From: Streptosporangiaceae bacterium
GTDB taxonomy: Bacteria; Actinomycetota; Actinomycetes; Streptosporangiales; Streptosporangiaceae
Assembly: GCA_030042885.1 (NCBI GenBank)
Contig: JASHYW010000211.1
Coordinates: 1-6,128, forward strand
Direction: 5' to 3'
DNA length: 6,128 bases
Shown: one piece after another, positions 1-5,265 of the stretch
Layout of the letters: every line of letters begins with the position of its first letter
Numbering within the stretch: position 1 is the first letter of the stretch
The notes under the pieces: generated by a model
What the model saw: the letters and a program-made list of their open reading frames with translations, nothing else
The model's database searches: none
Told to the model about the DNA's origin: nothing
Made by a program: the position numbers and the translations under genes

Positions 1-144
1 CACAAGTACAAGGACTCGCGCGAGCACTTCGAGATGCGGACGCACAAGCGGCTGATCGACATCATCGACCCCACGCCGAAGACGGTGGACTCGCTGATGC
101 GCCTCGACCTGCCGGCCGGCGTCGACATCGAGATCAAGCTCTGA
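1..144 (+). CDS. rpsJ: 30S ribosomal protein S10, C-terminal part (partial, 5' end outside window)
   Basis: The frame is open from base 1 and ends at TGA 142-144, giving the last 47 residues. They begin [20 protein letters not shown] and include [26 protein letters not shown], which is the conserved C-terminal half of S10. S10 is a small-subunit head protein and, as NusE, also takes part in antitermination with NusB; that role is family knowledge, not visible here. It is normally the first gene of the S10 operon, so the operon promoter and any leader lie upstream of the window. The rplC start follows after 14 bases, and the rpsJ stop region (AGGAA, 144-148) doubles as the rplC ribosome site. 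Identification is secure; only the 5' end is missing. Confidence 0.97.
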
Positions 145-158
145 GGAACGCACCGACC

Positions 159-827
159 ATGGGCAAGCAGATCAAAGGGATCCTGGGCACCAAGCTCGGC
201 ATGACCCAGGTCTTCAACGAGGCCGGGCAGATCGTGCCGGTCACGGTCGTACAGGCCGGGCCGTGCGTGGTGACCGCCGTGCGCACCCCCGACCACGACG
301 GGTACTCCGCCGTGCAGCTCGGCTTCGGCGAGATCGATCCGCGCAAGGTGACCAAGCCGGTCAGCGGCGTGTTCGCCAAGGCCGGCCTGACGCCTCGCAG
401 ATACCTGGCCGAGCTGCGCACCGACGACGCGTCGGAATACACGCTCGGGCAGGAGGTCACCGCCGAGGTGTTCGCCAGCGGCCAGCGCGTGGACGTGACC
501 GGCCGGAGCAAGGGCAAGGGCACCGCGGGCGTCATGAAGCGGCACGGCTTCCGCGGCCTGGGCGCCGCGCACGGCACCCAGCGCAAGCACCGCTCGCCCG
601 GCTCCATCGGCGCCTGCGCGACCCCGGGCCGGGTGTTCAAGGGCCTGGGGATGGCGGGCCGGATGGGCGGCGTGCGCACCACCGTGCAGTCGCTCACTGT
701 GCACTCCGTCGACACCGAGCGCGGGCTGCTGCTGATCAAGGGCGCCGTGCCCGGCCCGGGCGGCCGCGTCGTCCTGGTGCGCAGCGCGGCCAGGACCCTG
801 CCAGAGCCGGGGAGTGAGGCCCGATGA
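159..827 (+). CDS. rplC: 50S ribosomal protein L3
   Basis: This 222-residue protein has the full L3 pattern: N-terminal [18 protein letters not shown] (residues 6-23) and the long finger loop around residues 120-172 with [19 protein letters not shown] and [19 protein letters not shown]3 binds 23S rRNA early in 50S assembly, and its loop reaches toward the peptidyl transferase centre. The segment that in E. coli carries a methylated glutamine (SIGQNQTPG) reads SIGACATPG here, so that modification site is absent, as I recall for other actinobacteria. The ATG start at 159 has AGGAA at 144-148. The last 15 or so residues ([12 protein letters not shown]) form a variable tail slightly longer than usual. 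The stop overlaps the rplD start as ATGA (824-827), pointing to translational coupling. Confidence 0.98.
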   Translation: MGKQIKGILGTKLGMTQVFNEAGQIVPVTVVQAGPCVVTAVRTPDHDGYSAVQLGFGEIDPRKVTKPVSGVFAKAGLTPRRYLAELRTDDASEYTLGQEVTAEVFASGQRVDVTGRSKGKGTAGVMKRHGFRGLGAAHGTQRKHRSPGSIGACATPGRVFKGLGMAGRMGGVRTTVQSLTVHSVDTERGLLLIKGAVPGPGGRVVLVRSAARTLPEPGSEAR

Positions 828-1504
828 CCGCCGTCAGCGTCATCTCGCCCTCGGGCACCAGCGACAAGACGGTCGAGCTGCCCGAGGAGATCTTTGCCGC
901 CAAGGTGAACGTGCCGCTGATCCACCAGGTCGTGGTGGCCCAGCAGGCCGCGGCCCGGCAGGGCACGCACGCCACGAGGACCCGCGGCCAGGTCCGCGGC
1001 GGCGGCAAGAAGCCGTACCGGCAGAAGGGCACCGGCCGCGCGCGCCAGGGATCGATCCGCGCGCCCCAGTACGCCGGCGGCGGCACCGCGCACGGCCCGG
1101 TGCCGCGCTCGTACGTGCAGCGGACGCCGAAGAAGATGAAGGCGGCCGCGCTGCGCGGCGCGCTGTCCGACCGGCTCAGCCACGACCGGGTCCGGGTGGT
1201 CAGCGGCTTCGTGGACGGCGACGTGCCCAGGACCAGGGACGCGGTGGCCGTGCTGGTCAGCGCGGTCCCTTCCTTCGGCGAACTGGGCAGGCCGGTGCTC
1301 GTGGTCACGCACCGCGATGACGAGATCACCTGGAAGTCCCTGCGGAACGTGCCCCGCGTGCACGTGCTCACCCAGGACCAGCTCAACACCTACGACGTGC
1401 TGGCCAGCGACCACGTGGTCTTCACCGAGCAGGCCCTGACGGCGTTCGTGGCCCGGGTCGCGGGGTCTGCGGGGTCCGGGCCGGCTAAGGAGGCGGCCAA
1501 GTGA
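824..1504 (+). CDS. rplD: 50S ribosomal protein L4
   Basis: This 226-residue protein carries the L4 extended loop at about residues 45-100, including [20 protein letters not shown] and [20 protein letters not shown]. That loop lines the peptide exit tunnel together with L22. The C-terminal domain contains [15 protein letters not shown] and ends with the typical [19 protein letters not shown]. In E. coli L4 also represses its own operon through the leader mRNA; nothing in this window shows whether that applies here. The ATG start overlaps the rplC stop by 4 bases (ATGA). The 3' end holds AAGGAGG at 1487-1493, 7 bases before the GTG start of rplW, which in turn overlaps the rplD stop (GTGA, 1501-1504). 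Confidence 0.98.
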   Translation: MTAVSVISPSGTSDKTVELPEEIFAAKVNVPLIHQVVVAQQAAARQGTHATRTRGQVRGGGKKPYRQKGTGRARQGSIRAPQYAGGGTAHGPVPRSYVQRTPKKMKAAALRGALSDRLSHDRVRVVSGFVDGDVPRTRDAVAVLVSAVPSFGELGRPVLVVTHRDDEITWKSLRNVPRVHVLTQDQLNTYDVLASDHVVFTEQALTAFVARVAGSAGSGPAKEAAK

Positions 1505-1803
1505 GCCGGGACAACAACCCGAGGGACATCCTGCTGCGGCCGGTGGTCTCGGAGAAGAGCTACGGGCTGCTCGACGAGGGCAAGTACACCTTCGTCGTCG
1601 CCCCGGACGCCAACAAGACCCAGATCAGGCTGGCGGTGGAGGCCGTGTTCGGGGTCAAGGTGACCGGGGTCAACACCGTGAACCGCCCGGGCAAGCGCCG
1701 CCGCACCCGGTACGGCTGGGGCAAGCGGCCCGACACCAAGCGGGCGATCGTGACCCTCGCCGCAGGGGACAGGATCGACATATTCGGCGGCTCGGTCCGC
1801 TAA
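1501..1803 (+). CDS. rplW: 50S ribosomal protein L23
   Basis: The 100-residue product is normal for L23. It has [20 protein letters not shown] at the N-terminus, followed by [35 protein letters not shown] and the basic loop KRRRTR (residues 65-70). Glu18 in the VSEK motif matches the E. coli Glu18 that docks trigger factor and contributes to SRP binding at the tunnel exit; this is family knowledge. The GTG start is chosen because it has AAGGAGG 7 bases upstream, overlaps the rplD stop, and gives the usual L23 N-terminal length. The gene ends TAA at 1801-1803, leaving a 16-base gap before rplB. Confidence 0.97.
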   Translation: MSRDNNPRDILLRPVVSEKSYGLLDEGKYTFVVAPDANKTQIRLAVEAVFGVKVTGVNTVNRPGKRRRTRYGWGKRPDTKRAIVTLAAGDRIDIFGGSVR

Positions 1804-1819
1804 GGGAGACTCGACGCAG

Positions 1820-2653
1820 ATGGCTATCCGTAAGTACAAGCCGACCACCCCGGGCCGGCGCGGCGCGAGCGGCTCCGACTTCACCGAGGTCACCCGGAGC
1901 GAGCCGGAGAAGTCGCTGGTGCGCCCGCTGCACTCGCGCGGCGGCAGGAACGTGCACGGCCGCATCACCGCCCGGCATCAGGGCGGCGGCCACAAGCAGT
2001 CCTACCGCCTGATCGACTTCCGGCGCGCGGACAAGGACGGCGTGCCGGCCAAGGTGGCGCACATCGAGTACGACCCGAACCGGACCGCGCGGATCGCGCT
2101 GCTGCACTACGCGGATGGCGAGAAGCGCTACATCATCTGCCCGCAGGGCCTGTCCGCGGGGGACAGCGTGGAGAGTGGTCCCGGCGCGGACATCAAGCCG
2201 GGCAACTCGCTGCCGCTGCGCAGCATCCCGACGGGCACCGTGGTGCACGCCATCGAGCTTCGGCCCGGCGGCGGGGCGAAGCTCGCCAGGTCGGCAGGCG
2301 CGGGAGTGCAGCTGCTGGCCAAGGAGGGCGGCTACGCCCAGCTGCGGATGCCGTCCGGCGAAATACGCAGGGTCGACGCGACCTGCCGGGCCACCGTGGG
2401 GGAGGTGGGCAACGCCGAGCAGGGCAACGTCAAGCTCGGCAAGGCCGGCCGTAGCCGGTGGAAGGGCCGCCGTCCCTCGGTGCGCGGCGTCGCCATGAAC
2501 CCCGTGGACCATCCGCTTGGCGGCGGTGAGGGCAAGAGCTCCGGCGGACGCCATCCGGTCAGTCCGTGGGGCCAGCCGGAAGGCCGGACCCGGCGGGCGC
2601 ACAAGCCGAGTGACCGGCTAATCAGCCGTCGCCGCGGCAGGAACAAGCGGTAG
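1820..2653 (+). CDS. rplB: 50S ribosomal protein L2
   Basis: This 277-residue protein is a full-length L2. It starts [15 protein letters not shown] and has the RNA-binding motif [20 protein letters not shown] (residues 42-61), [13 protein letters not shown], and the C-terminal [15 protein letters not shown]2 sits in the central 50S, helps subunit association and supports the peptidyl transferase centre. His231 here corresponds to the functionally critical His229 of E. coli L2 (mature numbering) and is kept. The next histidine of the usual DHPHGGGEG motif is Leu233, encoded by CTT at 2516-2518, a rare codon in this GC-rich context. The ribosome site is GGGAG at 1804-1808. The TAG stop is part of the AGGAG site used by rpsS. 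Confidence 0.98.
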   Translation: MAIRKYKPTTPGRRGASGSDFTEVTRSEPEKSLVRPLHSRGGRNVHGRITARHQGGGHKQSYRLIDFRRADKDGVPAKVAHIEYDPNRTARIALLHYADGEKRYIICPQGLSAGDSVESGPGADIKPGNSLPLRSIPTGTVVHAIELRPGGGAKLARSAGAGVQLLAKEGGYAQLRMPSGEIRRVDATCRATVGEVGNAEQGNVKLGKAGRSRWKGRRPSVRGVAMNPVDHPLGGGEGKSSGGRHPVSPWGQPEGRTRRAHKPSDRLISRRRGRNKR

Positions 2654-2665
2654 GAGCAGGACGCG

Positions 2666-2944
2666 ATGCCTCGTAGCCTTAAGAAGGGCCCCTTCGTGGA
2701 CGACCACCTGATGAGGAAGGTGGACGTGCAGAACGAGAAGGGCACGAAGACCGTCATCAGGACCTGGTCCAGGCGTTCCATGATCGTGCCGGCCATGCTC
2801 GGGCACACGATCGCCGTCCATGACGGCAGGAAGCACATCCCGGTGTTCATCACCGAGTCGATGGTGGGCCACAAGCTCGGCGAGTTCGCTCCCACGCGGA
2901 CTTTCCGCAGTCATGTCAAGGACGACCGGCGCAGCCGCCGATAG
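2666..2944 (+). CDS. rpsS: 30S ribosomal protein S19
   Basis: The 92-residue product is standard S19: [19 protein letters not shown] at the start, [20 protein letters not shown] in the middle, and [20 protein letters not shown] near the end. S19 is a small-subunit head protein that contacts S13 and the subunit interface bridges. AGGAG at 2652-2656 lies 9 bases before the ATG and overlaps the rplB stop. The TAG stop (2942-2944) is itself part of AGGAG 2943-2947. That site faces ATG 2956 with ideal spacing, although the true rplV start now lies 158 bases further on, which marks the edge of an insertion. Confidence 0.98.
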   Translation: MPRSLKKGPFVDDHLMRKVDVQNEKGTKTVIRTWSRRSMIVPAMLGHTIAVHDGRKHIPVFITESMVGHKLGEFAPTRTFRSHVKDDRRSRR

Positions 2945-2947
2945 GAG
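2943..2947 (+). promoter_or_regulatory. Ribosome binding site, probably the ancestral rplV site
   Basis: AGGAG overlaps the rpsS TAG stop and sits 8 bases before ATG 2956. In compact actinobacterial S10 clusters rplV follows rpsS closely, so this site most likely served rplV before the insertion. It now drives only the 52-codon small frame. Confidence 0.6.
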
Positions 2948-2955
2948 AACGAGTT

Positions 2956-3114
2956 ATGGCTCTGCTGGTCTCGGGGGGACGACCCCCCCAGACCCCCCCG
3001 TTCCGGGGGGACCCATCCCCCCGGACCCCTCTTGGGAGGGACAACTCCCCGCAGCCCACCGCTGCGGGGCTTCGCCCCGCGGGGATCGCGCCTGCGTACG
3101 GACAGGAGGATTGA
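2956..3114 (+). CDS. 52-residue bridging small ORF between rpsS and rplV (hypothetical)
   Basis: ATG 2956 has AGGAG at 2943-2947 with an 8-base spacer. It opens a frame of 52 codons that runs through the whole G/C-run array and stops at TGA 3112-3114. That stop overlaps the rplV ATG (TGATG). The predicted peptide starts [18 protein letters not shown], is rich in Pro, Gly and Arg, and resembles no family I recognise; its composition is dictated by the repeat DNA. The simplest reading is that ATG 2956 marks the ancestral rplV start and that inserted DNA now separates it from the rplV body. Ribosomes would probably initiate here because the ribosome site is good, finish at TGATG, and reinitiate on rplV. 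Translation is plausible, but a function for the peptide is not supported. Confidence 0.4.
   Translation: MALLVSGGRPPQTPPFRGDPSPRTPLGRDNSPQPTAAGLRPAGIAPAYGQED
2973..3084 (+). repeat. Degenerate array of ~31-base G-run/C-run hairpin units inserted before rplV
   Basis: Four similar units can be aligned: 2973-3004, 3005-3034, 3035-3065, and a short one at 3066-3084. Each starts with a G-run, has a few bases such as ACGA or ACAA, then a C-run, and the first two continue with GACCCC. Runs include G6 at 2973-2978, C7 at 2983-2989, C7 at 2993-2999, G6 at 3005-3010 and C6 at 3017-3022. Each unit can fold on itself or with its neighbour. The makeup resembles dispersed GC-rich intergenic repeats seen in some actinomycete genomes, though I cannot confirm that here. 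The insertion limits are roughly 2960 to 3113, between two ATGG copies. Confidence 0.7.
3047..3080 (+). promoter_or_regulatory. Two mutually exclusive hairpins upstream of rplV
   Basis: CCCCGCAGC (3047-3055) pairs perfectly with GCTGCGGGG (3061-3069) around a 5-base loop, CCACC. The segment GCGGGGC (3064-3070) can instead pair with GCCCCGC (3074-3080) around a TTC loop. The two structures share bases 3064-3069, so only one can form at a time. The second ends 23 bases before the rplV ribosome site at 3104-3110. There is no U-tract, so neither is an intrinsic terminator. A switch is possible in principle, but plain repeat-derived palindromes are the more cautious reading. Confidence 0.45.
3104..3110 (+). 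promoter_or_regulatory. Ribosome binding site that fixes the rplV start
   Basis: AGGAGGA precedes ATG 3114 by 3 bases (4 from the GGAGG core). It supports ATG 3114 over the adjacent in-frame TTG 3111, and over the open frame that continues upstream through the insertion into rpsS. Confidence 0.8.
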
Positions 3115-3467
3115 TGGAAGCCAGGGCATCAGCGCGGTACGTCCGCGTCACGCCGCGGAAGGCCCGCCGGGTGGTGGACCTGATCCGCGGGCTGCCCGCT
3201 GACCAGGCACAGGCCGTGCTGGCCTTCGCGCCGCAGTCGGCCAGCGACCCCGTGGGCAAGGTGCTCGCCAGCGCGCTCGCCAACGCGGAGGCCACAGGCG
3301 GGCGCGGGGACCGGGGCATGATGTGGGTCCGGCGGGCCTGGGTCGACGAGGGCCCCACGCTCAAGCGCTTCAGGCCGCGCGCCCAGGGCCGCGGTTACCG
3401 GATCTACAAGCGCACCAGCCACATCACGGTCATCGTCTCCGACGACTCCGAGGGAGGGACTCGCTAG
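3114..3467 (+). CDS. rplV: 50S ribosomal protein L22
   Basis: From ATG 3114 the product is 117 residues, beginning [20 protein letters not shown] as in actinobacterial L22. The tunnel-lining beta hairpin is at about residues 79-97 ([19 protein letters not shown]). L22 binds early during 50S assembly, and its hairpin, with L4, forms the tunnel constriction where macrolides act. The same frame stays open upstream through the inserted array, but the ribosome site at 3104-3110 and the conserved N-terminus place the start at 3114. The start lies just after a G/C-run insertion, and the 52-codon small frame stops on it (TGATG). The TAG stop shares one base with the rpsC GTG start (TAGTG, 3465-3469). 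Confidence 0.97.
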   Translation: MEARASARYVRVTPRKARRVVDLIRGLPADQAQAVLAFAPQSASDPVGKVLASALANAEATGGRGDRGMMWVRRAWVDEGPTLKRFRPRAQGRGYRIYKRTSHITVIVSDDSEGGTR

Positions 3468-4222
3468 TGGGGCAGAAGGTGAACCCGCACGGGTTCCGGC
3501 TGGGCATCACCACGGACTTCAAGAGCCGCTGGTACGCCGACAAGCTGTACAAGGAGTACGTCGCCGAGGACGTGGCGATCCGGCGGATGCTGCAGCGCGG
3601 CATGGAGCGGGCCGGCATCTCCAAGGTGGAGATCGAGCGGACCAGGGACCGGGTCCGGGTGGACATCCACACCGCCCGGCCGGGGATCGTCATCGGCCGC
3701 CGCGGCGCGGAAGCCGACCGCATCCGCGGCGACCTGGAGAAGCTGACCGGCAAGCAGATCCAGCTCAACATCCTCGAGGTGAAGAACCCGGAGACCGACG
3801 CGCAGCTGGTGGCCCAGGGAGTCGCCGAGCAGCTGTCCAGCCGGGTGTCGTTCCGGCGGGCCATGCGCAAGGCGATCCAGAGCGCCATGAAGGGCGGGGC
3901 CAAGGGGATCAGGGTTCAGTGCTCAGGCCGCCTGGGCGGCGCGGAGATGTCGCGGTCGGAGTTCTACCGCGAGGGCCGGGTGCCGCTGCACACGCTGCGC
4001 GCGGACATCGACTACGGCTTCTACGAGGCCCGCACCACGTTCGGCCGGATCGGCGTGAAGGTGTGGATCTACCGGGGCGAGGCGCCGACCAGCCGGGCCG
4101 GCCGCGAGGCGCAGCAGGCCGCGCTGCGGGCCGCTGCCCAGCAGCGGACCCAGCGTCCGCGCGAGCCGCAGTCTTCGGGACGGCGCCGCCGCGGAGCCGA
4201 GACCGCGGGGGAGGAGGGCTGA
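3467..4222 (+). CDS. rpsC: 30S ribosomal protein S3
   Basis: The start is GTG 3467, giving [20 protein letters not shown], the universal S3 N-terminus. GGGAGGG at 3452-3458 sits 8 bases upstream, and the start overlaps the rplV stop by one base. The 251-residue protein has a type II KH domain with the GRRG loop at residues 77-80, and [10 protein letters not shown] at 129-138, matching the E. coli Arg131/Arg132/Lys135 region linked to mRNA helicase activity at the entry tunnel. The C-terminal domain contains [19 protein letters not shown] and [14 protein letters not shown]. Residues from about 207 onward are an Ala/Arg/Gln-rich tail longer than in E. coli, as is common in actinobacteria. rplP begins 4 bases after the stop. 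Confidence 0.98.
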   Translation: MGQKVNPHGFRLGITTDFKSRWYADKLYKEYVAEDVAIRRMLQRGMERAGISKVEIERTRDRVRVDIHTARPGIVIGRRGAEADRIRGDLEKLTGKQIQLNILEVKNPETDAQLVAQGVAEQLSSRVSFRRAMRKAIQSAMKGGAKGIRVQCSGRLGGAEMSRSEFYREGRVPLHTLRADIDYGFYEARTTFGRIGVKVWIYRGEAPTSRAGREAQQAALRAAAQQRTQRPREPQSSGRRRRGAETAGEEG

Positions 4223-4225
4223 CGC

Positions 4226-4612
4226 ATGCTCATTCCGCGCAGGGTCAAGCACCGGAAGCAGCACCGGCCGCACCGGACGGGCAACGCGACCGGCGGGACC
4301 CACGTCAACTTCGGCGAGTACGGTATCCAGGCCCTTGAGCACGCTTACGTGACCAACCGGCAGATCGAGGCCGCCCGTATCGCCATGACCCGGCACATCC
4401 GCCGGGGCGGGAAGGTGTGGATCAACATCTTCCCGGACCGGCCGCTGACCAAGAAGCCGGCCGAGACGCGCATGGGGTCGGGCAAGGGTTCGCCGGAATG
4501 GTGGATCGCCAACGTGAAGCCGGGCCGGGTCATGTTCGAGCTGTCCGGAGTCTCCGAGCCAGTAGCCAGGGAGGCGCTGCGCCGCGCGATCCACAAGCTC
4601 CCGATGAAGTGA
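4226..4612 (+). CDS. rplP: 50S ribosomal protein L16, C-terminus cut by an in-frame UGA
   Basis: The product starts [20 protein letters not shown] and includes [20 protein letters not shown] and [20 protein letters not shown], which is typical L16; Arg82 matches the hydroxylated Arg81 of E. coli. L16 helps position A-site tRNA and matures late in 50S assembly. It ends at residue 128 (AIHKLPMK) with TGA at 4610-4612. Actinobacterial L16 usually continues, for example KLPMKCRIVKREAGE in Streptomyces from memory, to about 139 residues. Here the same frame continues after the TGA as [10 protein letters not shown] and stops at TGA 4643-4645, for a total of 139 if the TGA is read. So the Cys codon TGC appears changed to TGA. 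The base after the stop is C, a leaky UGA context. AGGAGGG (4212-4218) is the ribosome site. Confidence 0.93.
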   Translation: MLIPRRVKHRKQHRPHRTGNATGGTHVNFGEYGIQALEHAYVTNRQIEAARIAMTRHIRRGGKVWINIFPDRPLTKKPAETRMGSGKGSPEWWIANVKPGRVMFELSGVSEPVAREALRRAIHKLPMK

Positions 4613-4645
4613 CGGGTGGTCAAGCGAGAGGTCGGTGAAGGCTGA
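4613..4645 (+). pseudogene. Detached C-terminal tail of rplP (ten codons after the UGA)
   Basis: In the rplP frame the bases after the TGA read [10 protein letters not shown] and then TGA at 4643-4645, matching the expected L16 C-terminus of actinobacteria. The second TGA overlaps ATG 4645 (TGATG), which looks like the original rplP-rpmC junction. The segment is either a short decayed tail or is still made by readthrough. No SECIS-like hairpin was evident just after the UGA. Confidence 0.7.
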
Positions 4646-4725
4646 TGTCAAAGATGCACAAGCTCCCGATGCTCTGCCAGCTGACATGGCCAAGGGCGGT
4701 CAAGCGAGAGGTCGGTGAGGGCTGA
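4645..4725 (+). CDS. 26-residue small ORF, repeat copy 1 (L16-tail-like, hypothetical)
   Basis: ATG 4645 opens a 26-codon frame ending TGA 4723-4725, which overlaps the next ATG (TGATG). The peptide begins [16 protein letters not shown] and ends [15 protein letters not shown] and VKREVGEG are the same residues, in the same order, as at the end of L16, with different residues between them. It therefore looks like a repeat-derived copy of the L16 C-terminus given its own start codon. GGTGAAGG (4634-4641) is a weak, close ribosome site. Translation is plausible by coupling; a peptide function is not shown. Confidence 0.4.
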   Translation: MSKMHKLPMLCQLTWPRAVKREVGEG

Positions 4726-4805
4726 TGTCAAAGATGCACAAGCTCCCGATGCTCTGCCAGCTGACATGGCCAAGGGCGGTCAAGCGAGAGGTCGGTGAAG
4801 GCTGA
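4725..4805 (+). CDS. 26-residue small ORF, repeat copy 2 (identical peptide, hypothetical)
   Basis: This is the second repeat copy. It encodes exactly the same 26 residues as the preceding small frame; the only base difference, GAG versus GAA, is synonymous. Its TGA (4803-4805) overlaps the rpmC ATG at 4805. Ribosomes finishing here could restart on rpmC, as they probably once did directly from rplP. The identical peptide may reflect recent duplication rather than selection. Confidence 0.4.
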   Translation: MSKMHKLPMLCQLTWPRAVKREVGEG

Positions 4806-5134
4806 TGGCGAGCGGCCTGACCGCGCAGCTGCGCGTGTCCACCGAGGAGGAACTGCACGCCAAGCTGGCCGAGGCCAAGGCGGAGCTGTTTAACCTGCGC
4901 TTCCAGGGTGCCACCGGGCAGCTGGAAAGCCACGGCAGGCTGCGTGCGGTCCGCAAGGAGATCGCCCGCATCTACACGGTGATGCGGGAGCGGGAGCTCG
5001 GGATCATCACTCTGGTCGAGGACACTGGCGAGCCCGAGGTTCCCGAGCCGGAGACGTCGGCCGCACAGGCCGAACAGGACGCGGCCACCGATGATGCCGC
5101 CACCGATGAAGCAGCCGAGGAGGCGGGGGAGTGA
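4805..5134 (+). CDS. rpmC: 50S ribosomal protein L29 with a long acidic C-terminal tail
   Basis: Residues 1-67 form a normal L29: [19 protein letters not shown] and [20 protein letters not shown], then [19 protein letters not shown]29 sits at the tunnel exit beside L23. The family is usually 60-80 residues, but this one has 109. Residues 72-109 contain 15 Asp/Glu and no Lys, Arg or His, and include a short duplication, [10 protein letters not shown]. Such a tail is unusual for a ribosomal protein and is probably disordered. The ATG lies at the end of the 80-base repeat and overlaps a small-frame stop. Its nearest ribosome site (GAAGG, 4797-4801) is only 3 bases away, so start use may depend on coupling. 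The stop overlaps GTG 5131 (GTGA). Confidence 0.95.
   Translation: MASGLTAQLRVSTEEELHAKLAEAKAELFNLRFQGATGQLESHGRLRAVRKEIARIYTVMRERELGIITLVEDTGEPEVPEPETSAAQAEQDAATDDAATDEAAEEAGE
5118..5123 (+). promoter_or_regulatory. Ribosome binding site, probably the ancestral rpsQ site
   Basis: AGGAGG within the end of rpmC lies 7 bases before GTG 5131, which overlaps the rpmC stop. This is the layout expected for the original rpsQ start before the 131-base insertion. It now faces the 44-codon bridging frame. Confidence 0.6.
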
Positions 5135-5265
5135 GCGAGCCGAAGGGGCGCGGCGGCGCCTGGACTGTGTTTTTCCCCCCAAACCCACCCCAGGGGCGAG
5201 AGACGAGCGACGAGGGAAGGCGGCGCCTTAAGGCGCTCCGGAGGCGAGCGGGAGGCAGAGCGTGA
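5131..5265 (+). CDS. 44-residue bridging small ORF between rpmC and rpsQ (hypothetical)
   Basis: GTG 5131 has AGGAGG 7 bases upstream and overlaps the rpmC stop as GTGA. Its frame runs 44 codons across the insertion and stops at TGA 5263-5265, which overlaps the rpsQ GTG (GTGA again). The peptide begins [20 protein letters not shown] and ends with a basic stretch [15 protein letters not shown]. The first three codons duplicate those of rpsQ, and the rest comes from the inserted DNA. I recognise no family. Translation is likely given the ribosome site, and it could pass ribosomes on to rpsQ. Confidence 0.45.
   Translation: MSEPKGRGGAWTVFFPPNPPQGRETSDEGRRRLKALRRRAGGRA
5223..5236. repeat. 14-base perfect palindrome in the rpmC-rpsQ insertion
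   Basis: GCGCCTTAAGGCGC is self-complementary and centred on TTAA. It lies next to a repeated GGCGGCGCCT block. It is not followed by a T-run, so a terminator is unlikely. Confidence 0.6.

Larger units (their letters stand above)
4618..4807 (+). repeat. 80-base tandem repeat, 2.4 copies, between rplP and rpmC
   Basis: Copies are at 4618-4697 and 4698-4777, with a partial third copy at 4778-4807. The first two differ at one base only (A 4639 versus G 4719). The partial copy matches for 30 bases and its identity stops exactly after the rpmC start codon. The repeated 30-base block (GGTCAAGCG through GGCTGATG) is the rplP tail and rplP-rpmC junction. The middle of each unit carries GATGCACAAGCTCCCGATG, matching the rplP 3' end at 4588-4606 in 18 of 19 bases. 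So the units derive at least partly from the rplP terminus. Confidence 0.95.

Noticed and set aside
134..1414. Long open frames on the reverse strand opposite rplC-rplD, and similar ones across the window
   Set aside because: They lie wholly opposite strong r-protein genes, have low-complexity Arg/Ala/Pro-rich translations and no ribosome sites. They are expected from high GC third-position bias.
2820..3113. An N-terminal extension of L22 in the same open frame, reaching back into rpsS
   Set aside because: The frame is open only because the insert is GC-rich. L22 normally starts at MEAR, and AGGAGGA precedes ATG 3114.
4610..4645. Selenocysteine insertion at the rplP UGA
   Set aside because: No stable hairpin of the bacterial SECIS type is evident directly after the UGA, and L16 is not a known selenoprotein. 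Readthrough or mutation is more likely.
4686..4718. Ten-codon frame starting ATGGCCAAGGGC inside the 80-base repeat as a separate gene
   Set aside because: It lacks a ribosome site and stops after ten codons. It is of interest only as a possible remnant of an L29 start.
5147..5174. Intrinsic terminator between rpmC and rpsQ (GGCGC-GGCG-GCGCC followed by TTTTT)
   Set aside because: The stem is only 5 bp and the T-run starts 9 bases after it, too far for a standard terminator; a stop here would silence essential genes downstream.
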